Assembly (NCBI GenBank): GCA_900543695.1
Contig: UQSG01000001.1
Coordinates: 1-64,000, forward strand
Origin: an uncultured Clostridium sp.
GTDB taxonomy: Bacteria; Bacillota; Clostridia; UBA1212; UBA1255
Direction: 5' to 3'
Length of the DNA: 64,000 nt
Positions 1 to 7,848 of the stretch are shown in pieces. Each line of letters starts with the position of its first letter. Positions within the stretch are counted from its first letter, which is position 1. Position numbers and translations under genes: made by a program. The notes below the pieces were generated by a model. That model searched no databases. It was not told the origin of the DNA and saw nothing but the letters and a program-made list of their open reading frames with translations.

Positions 1-57
1 AAGCGGGCCAGGCCGGCGGCGCAGAAAAGCAGCCACCGGCGTCAGCCTGCCCACCTG

Positions 58-88
58 CTCCGACCGAAGCCGGCCGGAGCCTTTTTTT
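58..88 (+). terminator. Intrinsic terminator of an unseen upstream plus-strand transcript
   Basis: A GC-rich hairpin (58-79) pairs CTCCG with CGGAG and, after one A/C mismatch, CCG with CGG around a 4-nt loop. It is followed by CC and seven T residues (82-88). This is the classical shape of a rho-independent terminator reading rightwards. The gene or RNA it ends lies left of the window. The GC-rich bases 1-57 show no recognisable coding sequence. Confidence 0.65.
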
Positions 89-253
89 GCGCTGCTGGTT
101 TGGCAGAAGCCGGGAGAACCCGATGCATTTTACCAGGGCAAGCATAAGCTTCCAGCGGGCAGGCGCTGCTGGCGCTCCGGTTTCGTACAATTTGGCGTGC
201 CTTTTATGCGAAACGGGAGAGAAGCCCCACCCCGCCCCTGGACTCCTGCCCCC

Positions 254-286
254 TTTCGCACAAAATACGCCCCCTTTTGTGCGAAA
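254..286. repeat. Perfect 12-bp inverted repeat with a degenerate copy upstream
   Basis: The arms TTTCGCACAAAA (254-265) and TTTTGTGCGAAA (275-286) are perfect complements around a 9-nt C-rich loop. A related but imperfect version lies at 181-213 (TTTCGTACAA ... TTTTATGCGAAA). The pair sits just beyond the end of the ABC permease gene (stop near 296). It could be a terminator for that operon, although it lacks a T tract, or a dispersed palindromic repeat. The remaining bases 89-253 hold no gene I can support. Confidence 0.6.
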
Positions 287-295
287 CCCGCCACG

Positions 296-2278
296 TCAAG
301 CCTCCGTGCTGAAATTCTGCGCTTCAGGGACGACATTCTTCTTAGAAATCAGATAAGTTGCGACAAAATACAAAAAGTAGATCAGCGCCGTTACCAACGC
401 GATGATTCCGGCATTTGCAATGACTTCTCCGCTCTGTGCCCCGAAACCTCCCATTTTCATAATCTCCGAGCAAATGAATGCAGTCGGAATGCTAAGCAGC
501 AAAGGAACGACAAAAGGAAGTGCAAAAAAACTGAAAATCTGCCGGAATAACGTCTGACTTCGTTCCTTCTCACTGCTTCCAAGCCTGCAGAGAAGCTCAT
601 AGCGTCTGCGGTCTTCCGCAAGGCCGGAAAGCGTTTTCAAGGCCAGAATCGCCATTACCATAAAAATAAAAACAATTGCAATATAGAGTGCCCCGACAAC
701 GAAAATTGCCGTGATGCTGTTATTTTGCAGCCTGCCGTATTCTCTTAATTCATAGTCACAGCGCACGCTGTTCAGGCCGCCGCTCAGTACACAGGAATAC
801 GTCAAGTCGGCACGAAGCGCAGCGGCATCATACTTTTCATCCTTCAAATCATAGACAACATACGATTCTGCAGTCTCCATCCCGGCCGCCGCTTCATCCG
901 GTATCACAGCCAGAAAATAGAAATACGAAAAAAGCGGCATATCATCCAGTGTTCCTGCAAAGCGATATTCTTTTCCGTTCAGATTCAGCAGCGCATCGGA
1001 GAAATCAACTTGTGCGATCTGCGCTATATTTGCCAGTATGATATATTCGCCATCAAGCGCAATCGGATCGCGTCCCAGCTCCGCAAGAAGTAAATTGTAA
1101 TCGCTTTCTTTCAGGAAAGTATCATGAAGTCCTTCGTATCCTTCCCCGGACCACTTTGTAAAGCTATAAAGATCATTGCTTCCGGAAGTATATACGCGGT
1201 ACGAAATTTTCTTTTCAATCTGGGCATATTCCCCAATAATCCGCTCCGCCTCCTCTTCGCTGAACGGGCTTCCGGAATCCGGATCGAGGCTTCCCGTGAT
1301 ATCAAAAGGATATTGACGATCCAGCGCAGCGTTTTGACTGACCTTTTGGACGAAGGAACAATTTGCCCCGATAATTGCAAATGCAATGAGAAACGCCAAG
1401 AAACCGGCCATCACGGAATTACTTTGAAGCTTACTGCTGAGCTGGCGGAACGTAAACGTATTCGTTCCCTTAGCGCAAAGCGTCTCACTTTTTAAAAGCA
1501 TCGGAAGCAGACTTTTTGCCAGTGCAATATGAAACAATATAATGGAGACGGCCAAAATCGTCAGACTTCCAAAAATGATTCCATTCGGCGAATCAAACCC
1601 CTTCATGATTTCTTCCAATGCGCCGTAGAACGCAGCACAGCTCCAAAGAATCCCGCCGAAAGAAAAGATCGCCGCTGCGAGCCACAAAACCGGATGCTTT
1701 ACTTTTTTCTCCGAGACCTTATCCGCATGAAGCAAAGTATAAACACTGACTTTTTTCAGGTATACGGCTGAGGACAGCGAAGACAGCACAAAGACGCAGG
1801 CAACCAATACCGCCGTCAGCAGAAAGCCCTTTCCCGAATACGCAGCAAACAACAGTTCTATTTCCAATAATTTCACCAGAAGAAGCATCAGCCCCTGATA
1901 TAGAAACAGTCCAAGGATAATCCCCGTAATCAGCGCAGCAAATCCGAGAAGCATGGTCTCCAAAACGAAAAGAGACAAAATATTTCTGCGGTTCATTCCC
2001 AGCGTCAAATACATGCCAAATTCGCGCTTTCGCAGCTTTAACATAAAGGAGGTCGCATAACCAAGCACAAAAGAGACGATCAGGGAAACGAATACCGTGA
2101 TCCCGATGAGCCCGGATTTTAATTCCCGCATCAGCTCTGCCCGCTGCAGCATCTGCGGACTGTAAATGACATTGTTCACGGCAAACATCAAAGCCACTGT
2201 GATAGAAACGGTAATAAAATAGATCAGATAATTTCCAAGCTGACGCCGGACATTGCGGAAAGCAAGCTTAACGAACAT
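296..2278 (-). CDS. Bce-type ABC transporter permease (FtsX-like)
   Basis: About 660 residues, the usual size of BceB-type permeases that flip or release cell-wall-targeting antimicrobial peptides and pass flux information to an intramembrane-sensing kinase. The first TM segment follows an N-terminal VKLAFRNVRRQ stretch typical of FtsX-fold permeases. Further helices lie at about residues 50-290. A large extracellular domain spans about 310-520, and the last helices are near 530-560 and 600-650. I chose the ATG at 2278 because GGAGGTGA lies 6 nt upstream; a GTG 9 nt earlier is possible. The start overlaps the end of the ATPase gene. Family assignment is firm; the exact antibiotic cannot be read from sequence. 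Confidence 0.9.
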   Translation of the reverse strand: MFVKLAFRNVRRQLGNYLIYFITVSITVALMFAVNNVIYSPQMLQRAELMRELKSGLIGITVFVSLIVSFVLGYATSFMLKLRKREFGMYLTLGMNRRNILSLFVLETMLLGFAALITGIILGLFLYQGLMLLLVKLLEIELLFAAYSGKGFLLTAVLVACVFVLSSLSSAVYLKKVSVYTLLHADKVSEKKVKHPVLWLAAAIFSFGGILWSCAAFYGALEEIMKGFDSPNGIIFGSLTILAVSIILFHIALAKSLLPMLLKSETLCAKGTNTFTFRQLSSKLQSNSVMAGFLAFLIAFAIIGANCSFVQKVSQNAALDRQYPFDITGSLDPDSGSPFSEEEAERIIGEYAQIEKKISYRVYTSGSNDLYSFTKWSGEGYEGLHDTFLKESDYNLLLAELGRDPIALDGEYIILANIAQIAQVDFSDALLNLNGKEYRFAGTLDDMPLFSYFYFLAVIPDEAAAGMETAESYVVYDLKDEKYDAAALRADLTYSCVLSGGLNSVRCDYELREYGRLQNNSITAIFVVGALYIAIVFIFMVMAILALKTLSGLAEDRRRYELLCRLGSSEKERSQTLFRQIFSFFALPFVVPLLLSIPTAFICSEIMKMGGFGAQSGEVIANAGIIALVTALIYFLYFVATYLISKKNVVPEAQNFSTEA

Positions 2279-3035
2279 CGATCTCACCTCCGAGCGCAGA
2301 CATCACGGACAAAATCTCATTATACATCGTTTGTCTGTCGCGGCTGCCTCGGACAACCTCGCTCCAGATTTTTCCATCCTTCAGAAAAAGAACGCGCTGC
2401 GCATACGAGCCGATCACTGCATCATGCGTAACCATCAGAATCGTAGAGTCCAGCGATTCGTTCATCTGTTCAAACGTTTTCATCAGAATGCGAGAATTTT
2501 TCGAATCCAGCGCGCCGGTGGGTTCATCCGCCAAAACAATTGCCGGAGAAGTAATGATTGCCCTTGCGCAGGCAGCACGCTGCCGCTGTCCGCCGGAAAG
2601 CTCATACGGAAATTTATCGAGCTGATCTTCGACGCCAAGCTCCCCCGCCACGCGGCGCAGGCGCGACTTTGTTTCTGCGGCGCTTATTTTCTGCAAATTC
2701 AGCGGCAGCATAATATTTTCTCCGACGGTCAGAGTGTCGAGCAGATTATATTCCTGAAAAACGAAACCCAGCTTATCCCGGCGGAATGCAGAAAGCTGTT
2801 CCTCCTTCTGATCGGCCACGCGAATGCCATCTAAAATAATTTCACCTGAGCTGATTGTATCAATGGTGGAAATAACGTTCAAAAGCGTGCTTTTCCCGGA
2901 ACCGGATGCGCCCATGATTGCGGTAAATTCGCCCCGCTCCATTGTAAACGAAACTCCATCGAGCGCTTTTGTAACCACGCTGCCTCTGCCGTAATATTTT
3001 ACGACGTCTCTGACTTCTAAAAAACTGTTTTTCAT
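2268..3035 (-). CDS. Bce-type ABC transporter ATP-binding protein
   Basis: About 255 residues of a MacB/BceA-class ATPase. Walker A is GASGSGKST near residue 44, the signature is LSGGQRQR, and Walker B is IVLADEPTGALD, followed by the H-loop in MVTHD. It powers the permease encoded just downstream, whose start it overlaps by 11 nt. The ATG at 3035 is preferred over an upstream in-frame start at 3071 because GGAGGA sits 7 nt before it. A 75-nt gap separates it from the kinase gene and contains a 16-bp palindrome, so transporter genes may be transcribed separately from the two-component genes. Confidence 0.92.
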   Translation of the reverse strand: MKNSFLEVRDVVKYYGRGSVVTKALDGVSFTMERGEFTAIMGASGSGKSTLLNVISTIDTISSGEIILDGIRVADQKEEQLSAFRRDKLGFVFQEYNLLDTLTVGENIMLPLNLQKISAAETKSRLRRVAGELGVEDQLDKFPYELSGGQRQRAACARAIITSPAIVLADEPTGALDSKNSRILMKTFEQMNESLDSTILMVTHDAVIGSYAQRVLFLKDGKIWSEVVRGSRDRQTMYNEILSVMSALGGEIDVR

Positions 3036-3109
3036 GCTGATATCCTCCTGTTCGTTTCCATTGTAAAACAAAACAGCGGATTCTTTTCTAACGGAACTGC
3101 CGCGGCTTT

Positions 3110-3125
3110 CTTACGGTTCCGTAAG
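3110..3125. promoter_or_regulatory. 16-bp palindrome upstream of the Bce-type transporter genes
   Basis: CTTACGG-TT-CCGTAAG is a perfect 7-bp-arm palindrome spanning the kinase stop codon, about 75 nt before the ATPase start. A related half-site (CTAACGGAACTGC) lies at about 3089-3101. In Bce modules the response regulator activates the transporter genes from a palindrome in just this place. This is therefore a candidate binding site, by position and symmetry only. Confidence 0.4.
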
Positions 3126-4088
3126 ATTTTCAAAAGTAAGCGAAATGCTCGTATATTTACCCTCTTCAGAGTCAATAGCAAGCCGAATCGACAGCTGTGT
3201 GCAAAGATTTTTTACGATATAAAGGCCCATTCCCGTGCTGCCCCCCTGCCGGCGTCCCGCGCTCCCCGTAAACCCGCGTTCCGTAACGCGCCGAAGCTCA
3301 TGAGGCGGGATGCCAATACCGTTGTCCCGCACCGTAATTCTGCCGTGCTCCGCCGTGATTTCAATTCTGCAGCCAGGACAGTATTTAGCAGCGTTGATCA
3401 GAAGCTGTTTAACGATAAAGCTAAGAGCTTTAGCATCCGTATATACGGTAAAATCTCCCGTAATTTCTACGGAGATTCCCGCCGCTGTCAGAAGCTCCAT
3501 CTGGCTTTTCACCGCCGCGTTCAGGACGTGCGAAGCGGAGGCTTCATGAATTACGTTATCTTTTTCTATGGTACGCATCCTGGCGTAATATAAAATAGAC
3601 TCCGTCAGATTATCGGCGCGCTTCAGCTCCCTCTTTAATTTTACCGCGTCTCCTCCATTTGAAAGAATGAGAGAGCATGCGGTCAGCGGCGTTTTCAGTT
3701 CATGGATCCAGGAAGCAACATAATCGCAATATTCGTTTTTCTCCCGTATCGCCTCCTCCGCAGCGCCAACCGCAGAGCGGGAAACGCTCTTCATAATGGA
3801 AAAATACTTTTTTTCTATGGGATCCTGCGGTGCAGGCAGCAATTCTCCCAATAAATATCTGTCCTTCAGCCCCTCCATAAGGCGTTTCAGTCGCTTCAAT
3901 CTTTTCCCGACAAGCCAGAATCCGCAGAAAAGCCAGGCAAAAACGATGGCGAGAAACAGCGCCCCGGCGCCCAAAAGGAAGGATGTCTCCGCGCCTCCAT
4001 AGCCCAGCGCAATAACGGCAAGCAGGGCGCCGATTCCAAGAAAGCAAAGCGTGATCGCTTTAGACGCAACGTATTCCGAGAATTTCAT
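3111..4088 (-). CDS. Intramembrane-sensing histidine kinase (BceS-like)
   Basis: About 325 residues. Two hydrophobic helices at about residues 12-30 and 37-60 are separated by only a few residues. There is no extracellular sensor domain, the hallmark of kinases that read the state of a partner ABC transporter. The phosphoacceptor region is WIHELKTPLTA (His near residue 128). The ATPase domain has N-box, DNGIGIP and GMGLYIV motifs. Its start overlaps the response regulator stop by 4 nt (ATGA), so the pair is translationally coupled, with only a weak ribosome-binding site of its own. It most likely signals to the regulator at 4085-4696. Confidence 0.9.
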   Translation of the reverse strand: MKFSEYVASKAITLCFLGIGALLAVIALGYGGAETSFLLGAGALFLAIVFAWLFCGFWLVGKRLKRLKRLMEGLKDRYLLGELLPAPQDPIEKKYFSIMKSVSRSAVGAAEEAIREKNEYCDYVASWIHELKTPLTACSLILSNGGDAVKLKRELKRADNLTESILYYARMRTIEKDNVIHEASASHVLNAAVKSQMELLTAAGISVEITGDFTVYTDAKALSFIVKQLLINAAKYCPGCRIEITAEHGRITVRDNGIGIPPHELRRVTERGFTGSAGRRQGGSTGMGLYIVKNLCTQLSIRLAIDSEEGKYTSISLTFENLTEP

Positions 4089-4696
4089 AACCGGTACCCC
4101 ACACCGCGGACGGTGCGAAGATATCCTTCCGCACCCAGGCGTTTCAGCTTCTCTCGCAGCCGGTTGATGTTCACGCTCAGCGTGTTGTCATCGACATAAA
4201 GACTGTTGTTCCAAAGATCTTCAATAATTTCGTCGCGGGTGCAGAGCTCCTTTTTCATCAGGCAGGCAAGGATCCTCGTTTCGTTTTTGGTAAGCTCTTC
4301 CCTGCGCCCTTCGTATACGAGCGTAAGATTGGAAAGATCGAGCGTCAGATCCCGGACGGTCAATATCGCTTTATCGGTGCGTTTCAGCAGGCGGGCAATT
4401 CTCGCCAGGAGAACGGAGGAATGATACGGCTTGCGGATATAATCATCCGCTCCGACGCTGAAGCCCAGAAGTTCATCCTCGGGCGCTTCACGTGCTGTCA
4501 GAAAAATAACGGGCGCATCTGAATGCTGGCGCAGCTTCCGGCACAGCTCATAGCCATTTTCTCCCGGCAGATTAATATCAAGCAGCGCAAGATCGCACGG
4601 AGGCTTGTCCACTGGCAGATAACCGTTGGCGCGCAGCAAGGCCGCAAGCTCCAGCCGGATGCTTTCATCGTCTTCAATCACTAAAATTTTTTCCAT
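4085..4696 (-). CDS. OmpR-family response regulator (BceR-like)
   Basis: About 203 residues: receiver domain at 1-115 with the acidic pair ED, the phosphoacceptor Asp in LALLDINLPG and the conserved Lys in DYIRKP. A C-terminal winged helix ends in RTVRGVGYRL. I chose the ATG at 4696 (MEKILVIEDD), which has a GAGGGGG tract about 10 nt upstream. An in-frame start 33 nt earlier adds residues foreign to the family. First gene of the Bce module, it probably activates the transporter genes in response to a cell-wall antibiotic. It is preceded by a good sigma-A promoter at 4736-4764. Confidence 0.9.
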   Translation of the reverse strand: MEKILVIEDDESIRLELAALLRANGYLPVDKPPCDLALLDINLPGENGYELCRKLRQHSDAPVIFLTAREAPEDELLGFSVGADDYIRKPYHSSVLLARIARLLKRTDKAILTVRDLTLDLSNLTLVYEGRREELTKNETRILACLMKKELCTRDEIIEDLWNNSLYVDDNTLSVNINRLREKLKRLGAEGYLRTVRGVGYRL

Positions 4697-4735
4697 AATG
4701 AGCGGCCCCCTCTGCATAGCAATTGACATTTTATT

Positions 4736-4764
4736 ATTATACTGTCCCGATTCAGAGGAGACAA
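4736..4764 (-). promoter_or_regulatory. Sigma-A promoter of the Bce-type module
   Basis: TTGTCT (4759-4764) and TATAAT (4736-4741) are separated by exactly 17 bp, 40 nt before the response regulator ATG. Confidence 0.65.
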
Positions 4765-4807
4765 CAGGAAAAATGGTCAGAATTCCAAGCGTTTGGCAGA
4801 GCGCGGT

Positions 4808-5932
4808 TCAGGGCTGTTCAAGAAGATCGATGACGGCAAATTCGGAACGCCCCTCCGTCCGCACCGGATAGCCCCATGCCGAAATCCCGGAGGTCACGAT
4901 CGTCTGAAGCGATCCGCTTTGCATATAACCATAGCAGGAATCCGCAAAGCCAAGCGGCTCGATTAAAAGACCGGCCGGCCAGATTTGTCCCGCGTGTGTA
5001 TGTCCGGAAAGCAGCAGATCGATTCCCGCCGCTTCGGCCTCCGCATATTCCTGCGGCTGATGATCGAGCATCAGAAGAAATTTTTCCTGATCCAGGCCAG
5101 CAGTAAGCGCATCTGCAGCTTCCCGCGGCTCGCTGCGATCCTTTCTTCCAATCAGCGTCAGATTCGAATCAATCTCATACGCCGTATCCTCAAGGACTGT
5201 AATGTCGTTTTCCTGGAGCACGGAGCGAAGATCCTCTTCCGTATAATCTGAATTATTTCTGTAATTTGATTGATCGTGATTTCCAAAAACATAAAAAACG
5301 CCGTATTTGCTTTTTATTGCGCCAAGCTGCTGAAAGGCCTCTTTCAGCTCTGCACGGGTTGTGCTTTCGTCCACAAGATCGCCGCATAAAACAACGAGAT
5401 CTGCATCCTCCTCGCTCATGCGGCTGCAGTATTCCTGTAATTCTTCCAGATGAACGGCATTGCCGTAATGGAGATCCGCAATCAGAAGGATCCGGTAGCC
5501 TCCGGCAGGAAGCGTTTTCTCCGTATAAACCGTATAATAAGTCTCTTTTACATTTCTGATATTCCAGTATCCATAGCTGATCAGAAGTGCCGTTATTAAA
5601 ATTGGAACAAGACCGCATTTATAAATTTTATTCCATGCTTCCGGAGTCCGTTTCGTTTTGTGCGAAAAAGCGCGAATCGGCAGATTGATCAGCTCCACCG
5701 CAAGGGCAAACACAACGATATGCAGAAGGATCAGCGCTGTGATGTTGAACAGATTCAGGCAGCACGCCGCAAGGCAAAGGGAAACCGCGGCGATCCCCAC
5801 GCGGATATAGTTTCGTCTGTTTGCAAATCTCCCGGCACTCCAGAACAGAAACGCCCTCATCAGAAATAAGTATAAAAAACTGCCGATCAGCAGCGCACAT
5901 ACTATGGAAATTATAATTGAAACAACCGGCAT
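4808..5932 (-). CDS. Membrane-anchored metallophosphoesterase (YkuE/YaeI-like)
   Basis: About 374 residues. Roughly four N-terminal transmembrane helices (about 1-150) are followed by a calcineurin-like phosphoesterase domain with the full metal-ligand series: ADLHYG, GDLVDE, GNHDQ and GHTHAGQ. Homologues with this layout hydrolyse phosphate esters or lipid-linked pyrophosphates at the membrane; the substrate here is unknown. The ATG at 5932 is chosen because an AAAGGGGTGG Shine-Dalgarno lies about 6 nt upstream; an in-frame start at 5962 lacks one. It appears monocistronic and lies downstream of the MerR-type promoter at 6044-6074. Confidence 0.88.
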   Translation of the reverse strand: MPVVSIIISIVCALLIGSFLYLFLMRAFLFWSAGRFANRRNYIRVGIAAVSLCLAACCLNLFNITALILLHIVVFALAVELINLPIRAFSHKTKRTPEAWNKIYKCGLVPILITALLISYGYWNIRNVKETYYTVYTEKTLPAGGYRILLIADLHYGNAVHLEELQEYCSRMSEEDADLVVLCGDLVDESTTRAELKEAFQQLGAIKSKYGVFYVFGNHDQSNYRNNSDYTEEDLRSVLQENDITVLEDTAYEIDSNLTLIGRKDRSEPREAADALTAGLDQEKFLLMLDHQPQEYAEAEAAGIDLLLSGHTHAGQIWPAGLLIEPLGFADSCYGYMQSGSLQTIVTSGISAWGYPVRTEGRSEFAVIDLLEQP

Positions 5933-6043
5933 CGCATTCCACCCCTTTCCTGATCGAATCAATATTTACATAAAAAGAATCTTACCATCATTCCATGATT
6001 CTATACCGGTTCTGCCGTTTTTATGATTCTTTTCAGCATCCCC

Positions 6044-6074
6044 AGTCTACTGTATGGAGTACGCTCCAGGTCAA
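6044..6074 (-). promoter_or_regulatory. MerR-type promoter with 19-bp spacer
   Basis: TTGACC (6069-6074) and TAGACT (6044-6049) are 19 bp apart. The spacer carries the dyad TGGAG-N4-CTCCA. An over-long spacer with a central dyad is the signature of promoters untwisted by MerR-family activators. The next sizeable gene in its direction is the metallophosphoesterase, 112 nt downstream. Apart from the 6119-6165 terminator, the interval 5933-6205 contains nothing else recognisable. Confidence 0.65.
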
Positions 6075-6118
6075 GGCGCAGATATGATGGTTTTATGAGA
6101 AGAATGTAAACGATGCGT

Positions 6119-6165
6119 AAAAAAGGAAAGACACTGGATTCCGAATTGAAATCCAATGTCTTTCC
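6119..6165 (-). terminator. Intrinsic terminator after the two-domain surface protein gene
   Basis: A 16-bp stem (GGAAAGACA.. at 6125-6140 with ..TGTCTTTCC at 6150-6165, one G/T wobble) is followed on the minus strand by six T residues (6119-6124). It terminates the transcript from 7699. Confidence 0.85.
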
Positions 6166-6205
6166 GTCCGCCCTGTTCGGGCTTTCCATTATGCTTCAAA
6201 AAAGC

Positions 6206-7699
6206 TTATGATTCGGTCCCGGATTTTTTCTTTTTCTTCACAATAATCACTGCGGTGACGATTCCCGCCACAACGATTACCGCCGCGATGACAATGATCA
6301 GCACTGTGCCGGAATTGCCGGATTCCTCGTTTGCAGGACTCGAAGGCGACGCTGCGGCGGCCGATTTCGTAGGCGTCGGCTTCTGTGTCGCAGCAGACGG
6401 CGTCGGCGTTTCCGGATCAGGCTCGGGCGTCATGGATTCGAGCTCTGAAAAATCTCCGCCGTTCGCAGTATATTGCTCGGCGGCCGCTATGGATTTAAAG
6501 AATGCGATGTATGCGATCTCATAAGTAGATTCTTCCGGGCTGCTCGTGAACGGATCAATACGGAGAATCTGATAATCTCCCACACAGAACCCATTATTTT
6601 TCTCATTCAGATTAATGTTCACAATCTGCCAGTCCTCAGTGGCCTGATATTTAATGCTTGCCGTCTGGGACTCGGTCATATTGGGGCTGGAATATGTCGT
6701 ATAATAAATCTGTCCGGAATTAACGGAGCCGTTTTTCCGGATCTTCATCTGCATAACCGGCCATTCCTCCGCGTCAACGGGTTCATACGGCAGCATCTGC
6801 AGATAAGGGTCGTTCCCCTTCTCTATGATAAACAGAGCGGCATCTCCATCCTCGTTCAAGCCGTCGAAATACATTCCGTTGGCAGGAGTCCCCTCGATGT
6901 TGATGTAGTCCTCCCAGTATGATTCTTCATTGAAAAAGATTACGGCGTCGTAATTCGGCAGAGCGTCTTCCCCTTCGACCGGCGCAGCGGTTGGAGGCGC
7001 CACGTAATTTGAGCGGTCCGGACCGGTGGCCGCATATGCGTTTGCATCCTCCTCTGTAGCGAAGAACGCAAGATACTCAATGTACATTTCGGCGCCGTCA
7101 GGAACCATGCCGCTTTTGCCTTCTTTATACAGGCAGTCCAGACGGATATCGGAAACGGTGCCCTCCCAGGTGGAATCCGTCAGCTCTTCGATCGGCGTAT
7201 CGGTTGATCCCGCCTGCTGCGCGATTCCATCCGGACCATTCAGAGGATATGCCGTGTCCAGATTCGCCTGCGGAATGTTCACAACATATGTTTTATAATC
7301 AGTATCCTGCGCTGTTATATCGAAATGCAGAACCGTTGCTCCTCCCATGGTGTGCAGGGACGTTGCGTAATGCATCTCAAAGGTACCGATATCGGAAAGA
7401 TTTTTAAGCTTGATGACCATCCATGGATTTTCATCCGCTTCAAAGCCGGAGGAGTTGCTCACTGTAAAATACGGATCTCCCAATTCAGAGCCCTCCGTAT
7501 TGGCCGTGAAATAAAGCGCATTGTCCTTCCAGTTCACAATACACTCGTTTTCACCGGCCGGTCCGTATTCGTAATATAGCTCTTCCCAATAAAAATCAAT
7601 CAATTTTGTCGGCTCAGCCGCCACTGAAGCAAGCGGCGTAAATGCAAGCATGGAAACCAGGATCGCCGCCGCAACGCAAATACCAATAAGTTTTCGCAT
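6206..7699 (-). CDS. Secreted, membrane-tethered protein with two tandem beta-rich domains
   Basis: About 497 residues. An N-terminal signal peptide (about 1-27, ending in A-A-E) is followed by two related domains of about 190 residues. Domain 1 ends in YIEYLAFFATEEDANAYAATG and domain 2 in AYIAFFKSIAAAEQYTANGG-type sequence, so the protein arose by duplication. A Pro/Thr/Ser-rich linker (about 420-460) leads to a C-terminal helix and KKKKK tail, with no LPXTG motif. It is therefore probably held by its C-terminal helix with both domains outside. The domains resemble carbohydrate-binding modules in layout only. It is monocistronic, next to the sugar island, with promoter 7733-7761. Confidence 0.75.
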   Translation of the reverse strand: MRKLIGICVAAAILVSMLAFTPLASVAAEPTKLIDFYWEELYYEYGPAGENECIVNWKDNALYFTANTEGSELGDPYFTVSNSSGFEADENPWMVIKLKNLSDIGTFEMHYATSLHTMGGATVLHFDITAQDTDYKTYVVNIPQANLDTAYPLNGPDGIAQQAGSTDTPIEELTDSTWEGTVSDIRLDCLYKEGKSGMVPDGAEMYIEYLAFFATEEDANAYAATGPDRSNYVAPPTAAPVEGEDALPNYDAVIFFNEESYWEDYINIEGTPANGMYFDGLNEDGDAALFIIEKGNDPYLQMLPYEPVDAEEWPVMQMKIRKNGSVNSGQIYYTTYSSPNMTESQTASIKYQATEDWQIVNINLNEKNNGFCVGDYQILRIDPFTSSPEESTYEIAYIAFFKSIAAAEQYTANGGDFSELESMTPEPDPETPTPSAATQKPTPTKSAAAASPSSPANEESGNSGTVLIIVIAAVIVVAGIVTAVIIVKKKKKSGTES

Positions 7700-7732
7700 A
7701 TTGTGATACCTCCAATTTCTATTATTAATTTA

Positions 7733-7761
7733 ATGATAACATTTTTTATACAAAAATGCAA
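7733..7761 (-). promoter_or_regulatory. Sigma-A promoter of the two-domain surface protein
   Basis: TTGCAT (7756-7761) and TATCAT (7733-7738) are spaced by 17 bp, 34 nt before the ATG at 7699. The sequence around the -35 (GTTATTGCATTTTTGT) weakly resembles the element at 17553 and 25312. Confidence 0.6.
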
Positions 7762-7848
7762 TAACGTTTTTCTCGTCACTTCAGTCTGTTTTGTTTTACC
7801 GTAATTTATGATAAAATACTGAAAAATAATACGATTGGAGACTGCAAA

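Noticed and set aside
130..336. Small frames on both strands in the first 300 bases
   Set aside because: They overlap palindromes and have no ribosome-binding site or recognisable domain.
6001..6189. Small minus-strand frame of about 62 codons before the metallophosphoesterase
   Set aside because: It runs across the terminator and the MerR-type promoter and ends in a 12-codon stub. No family match, no clear ribosome-binding site.
6206..7699. LPXTG sortase anchor in the tail of this protein and of 18461-19624
   Set aside because: The tails have a helix and Lys cluster but no LPXTG-like pentapeptide, so membrane-tail anchoring is more likely.
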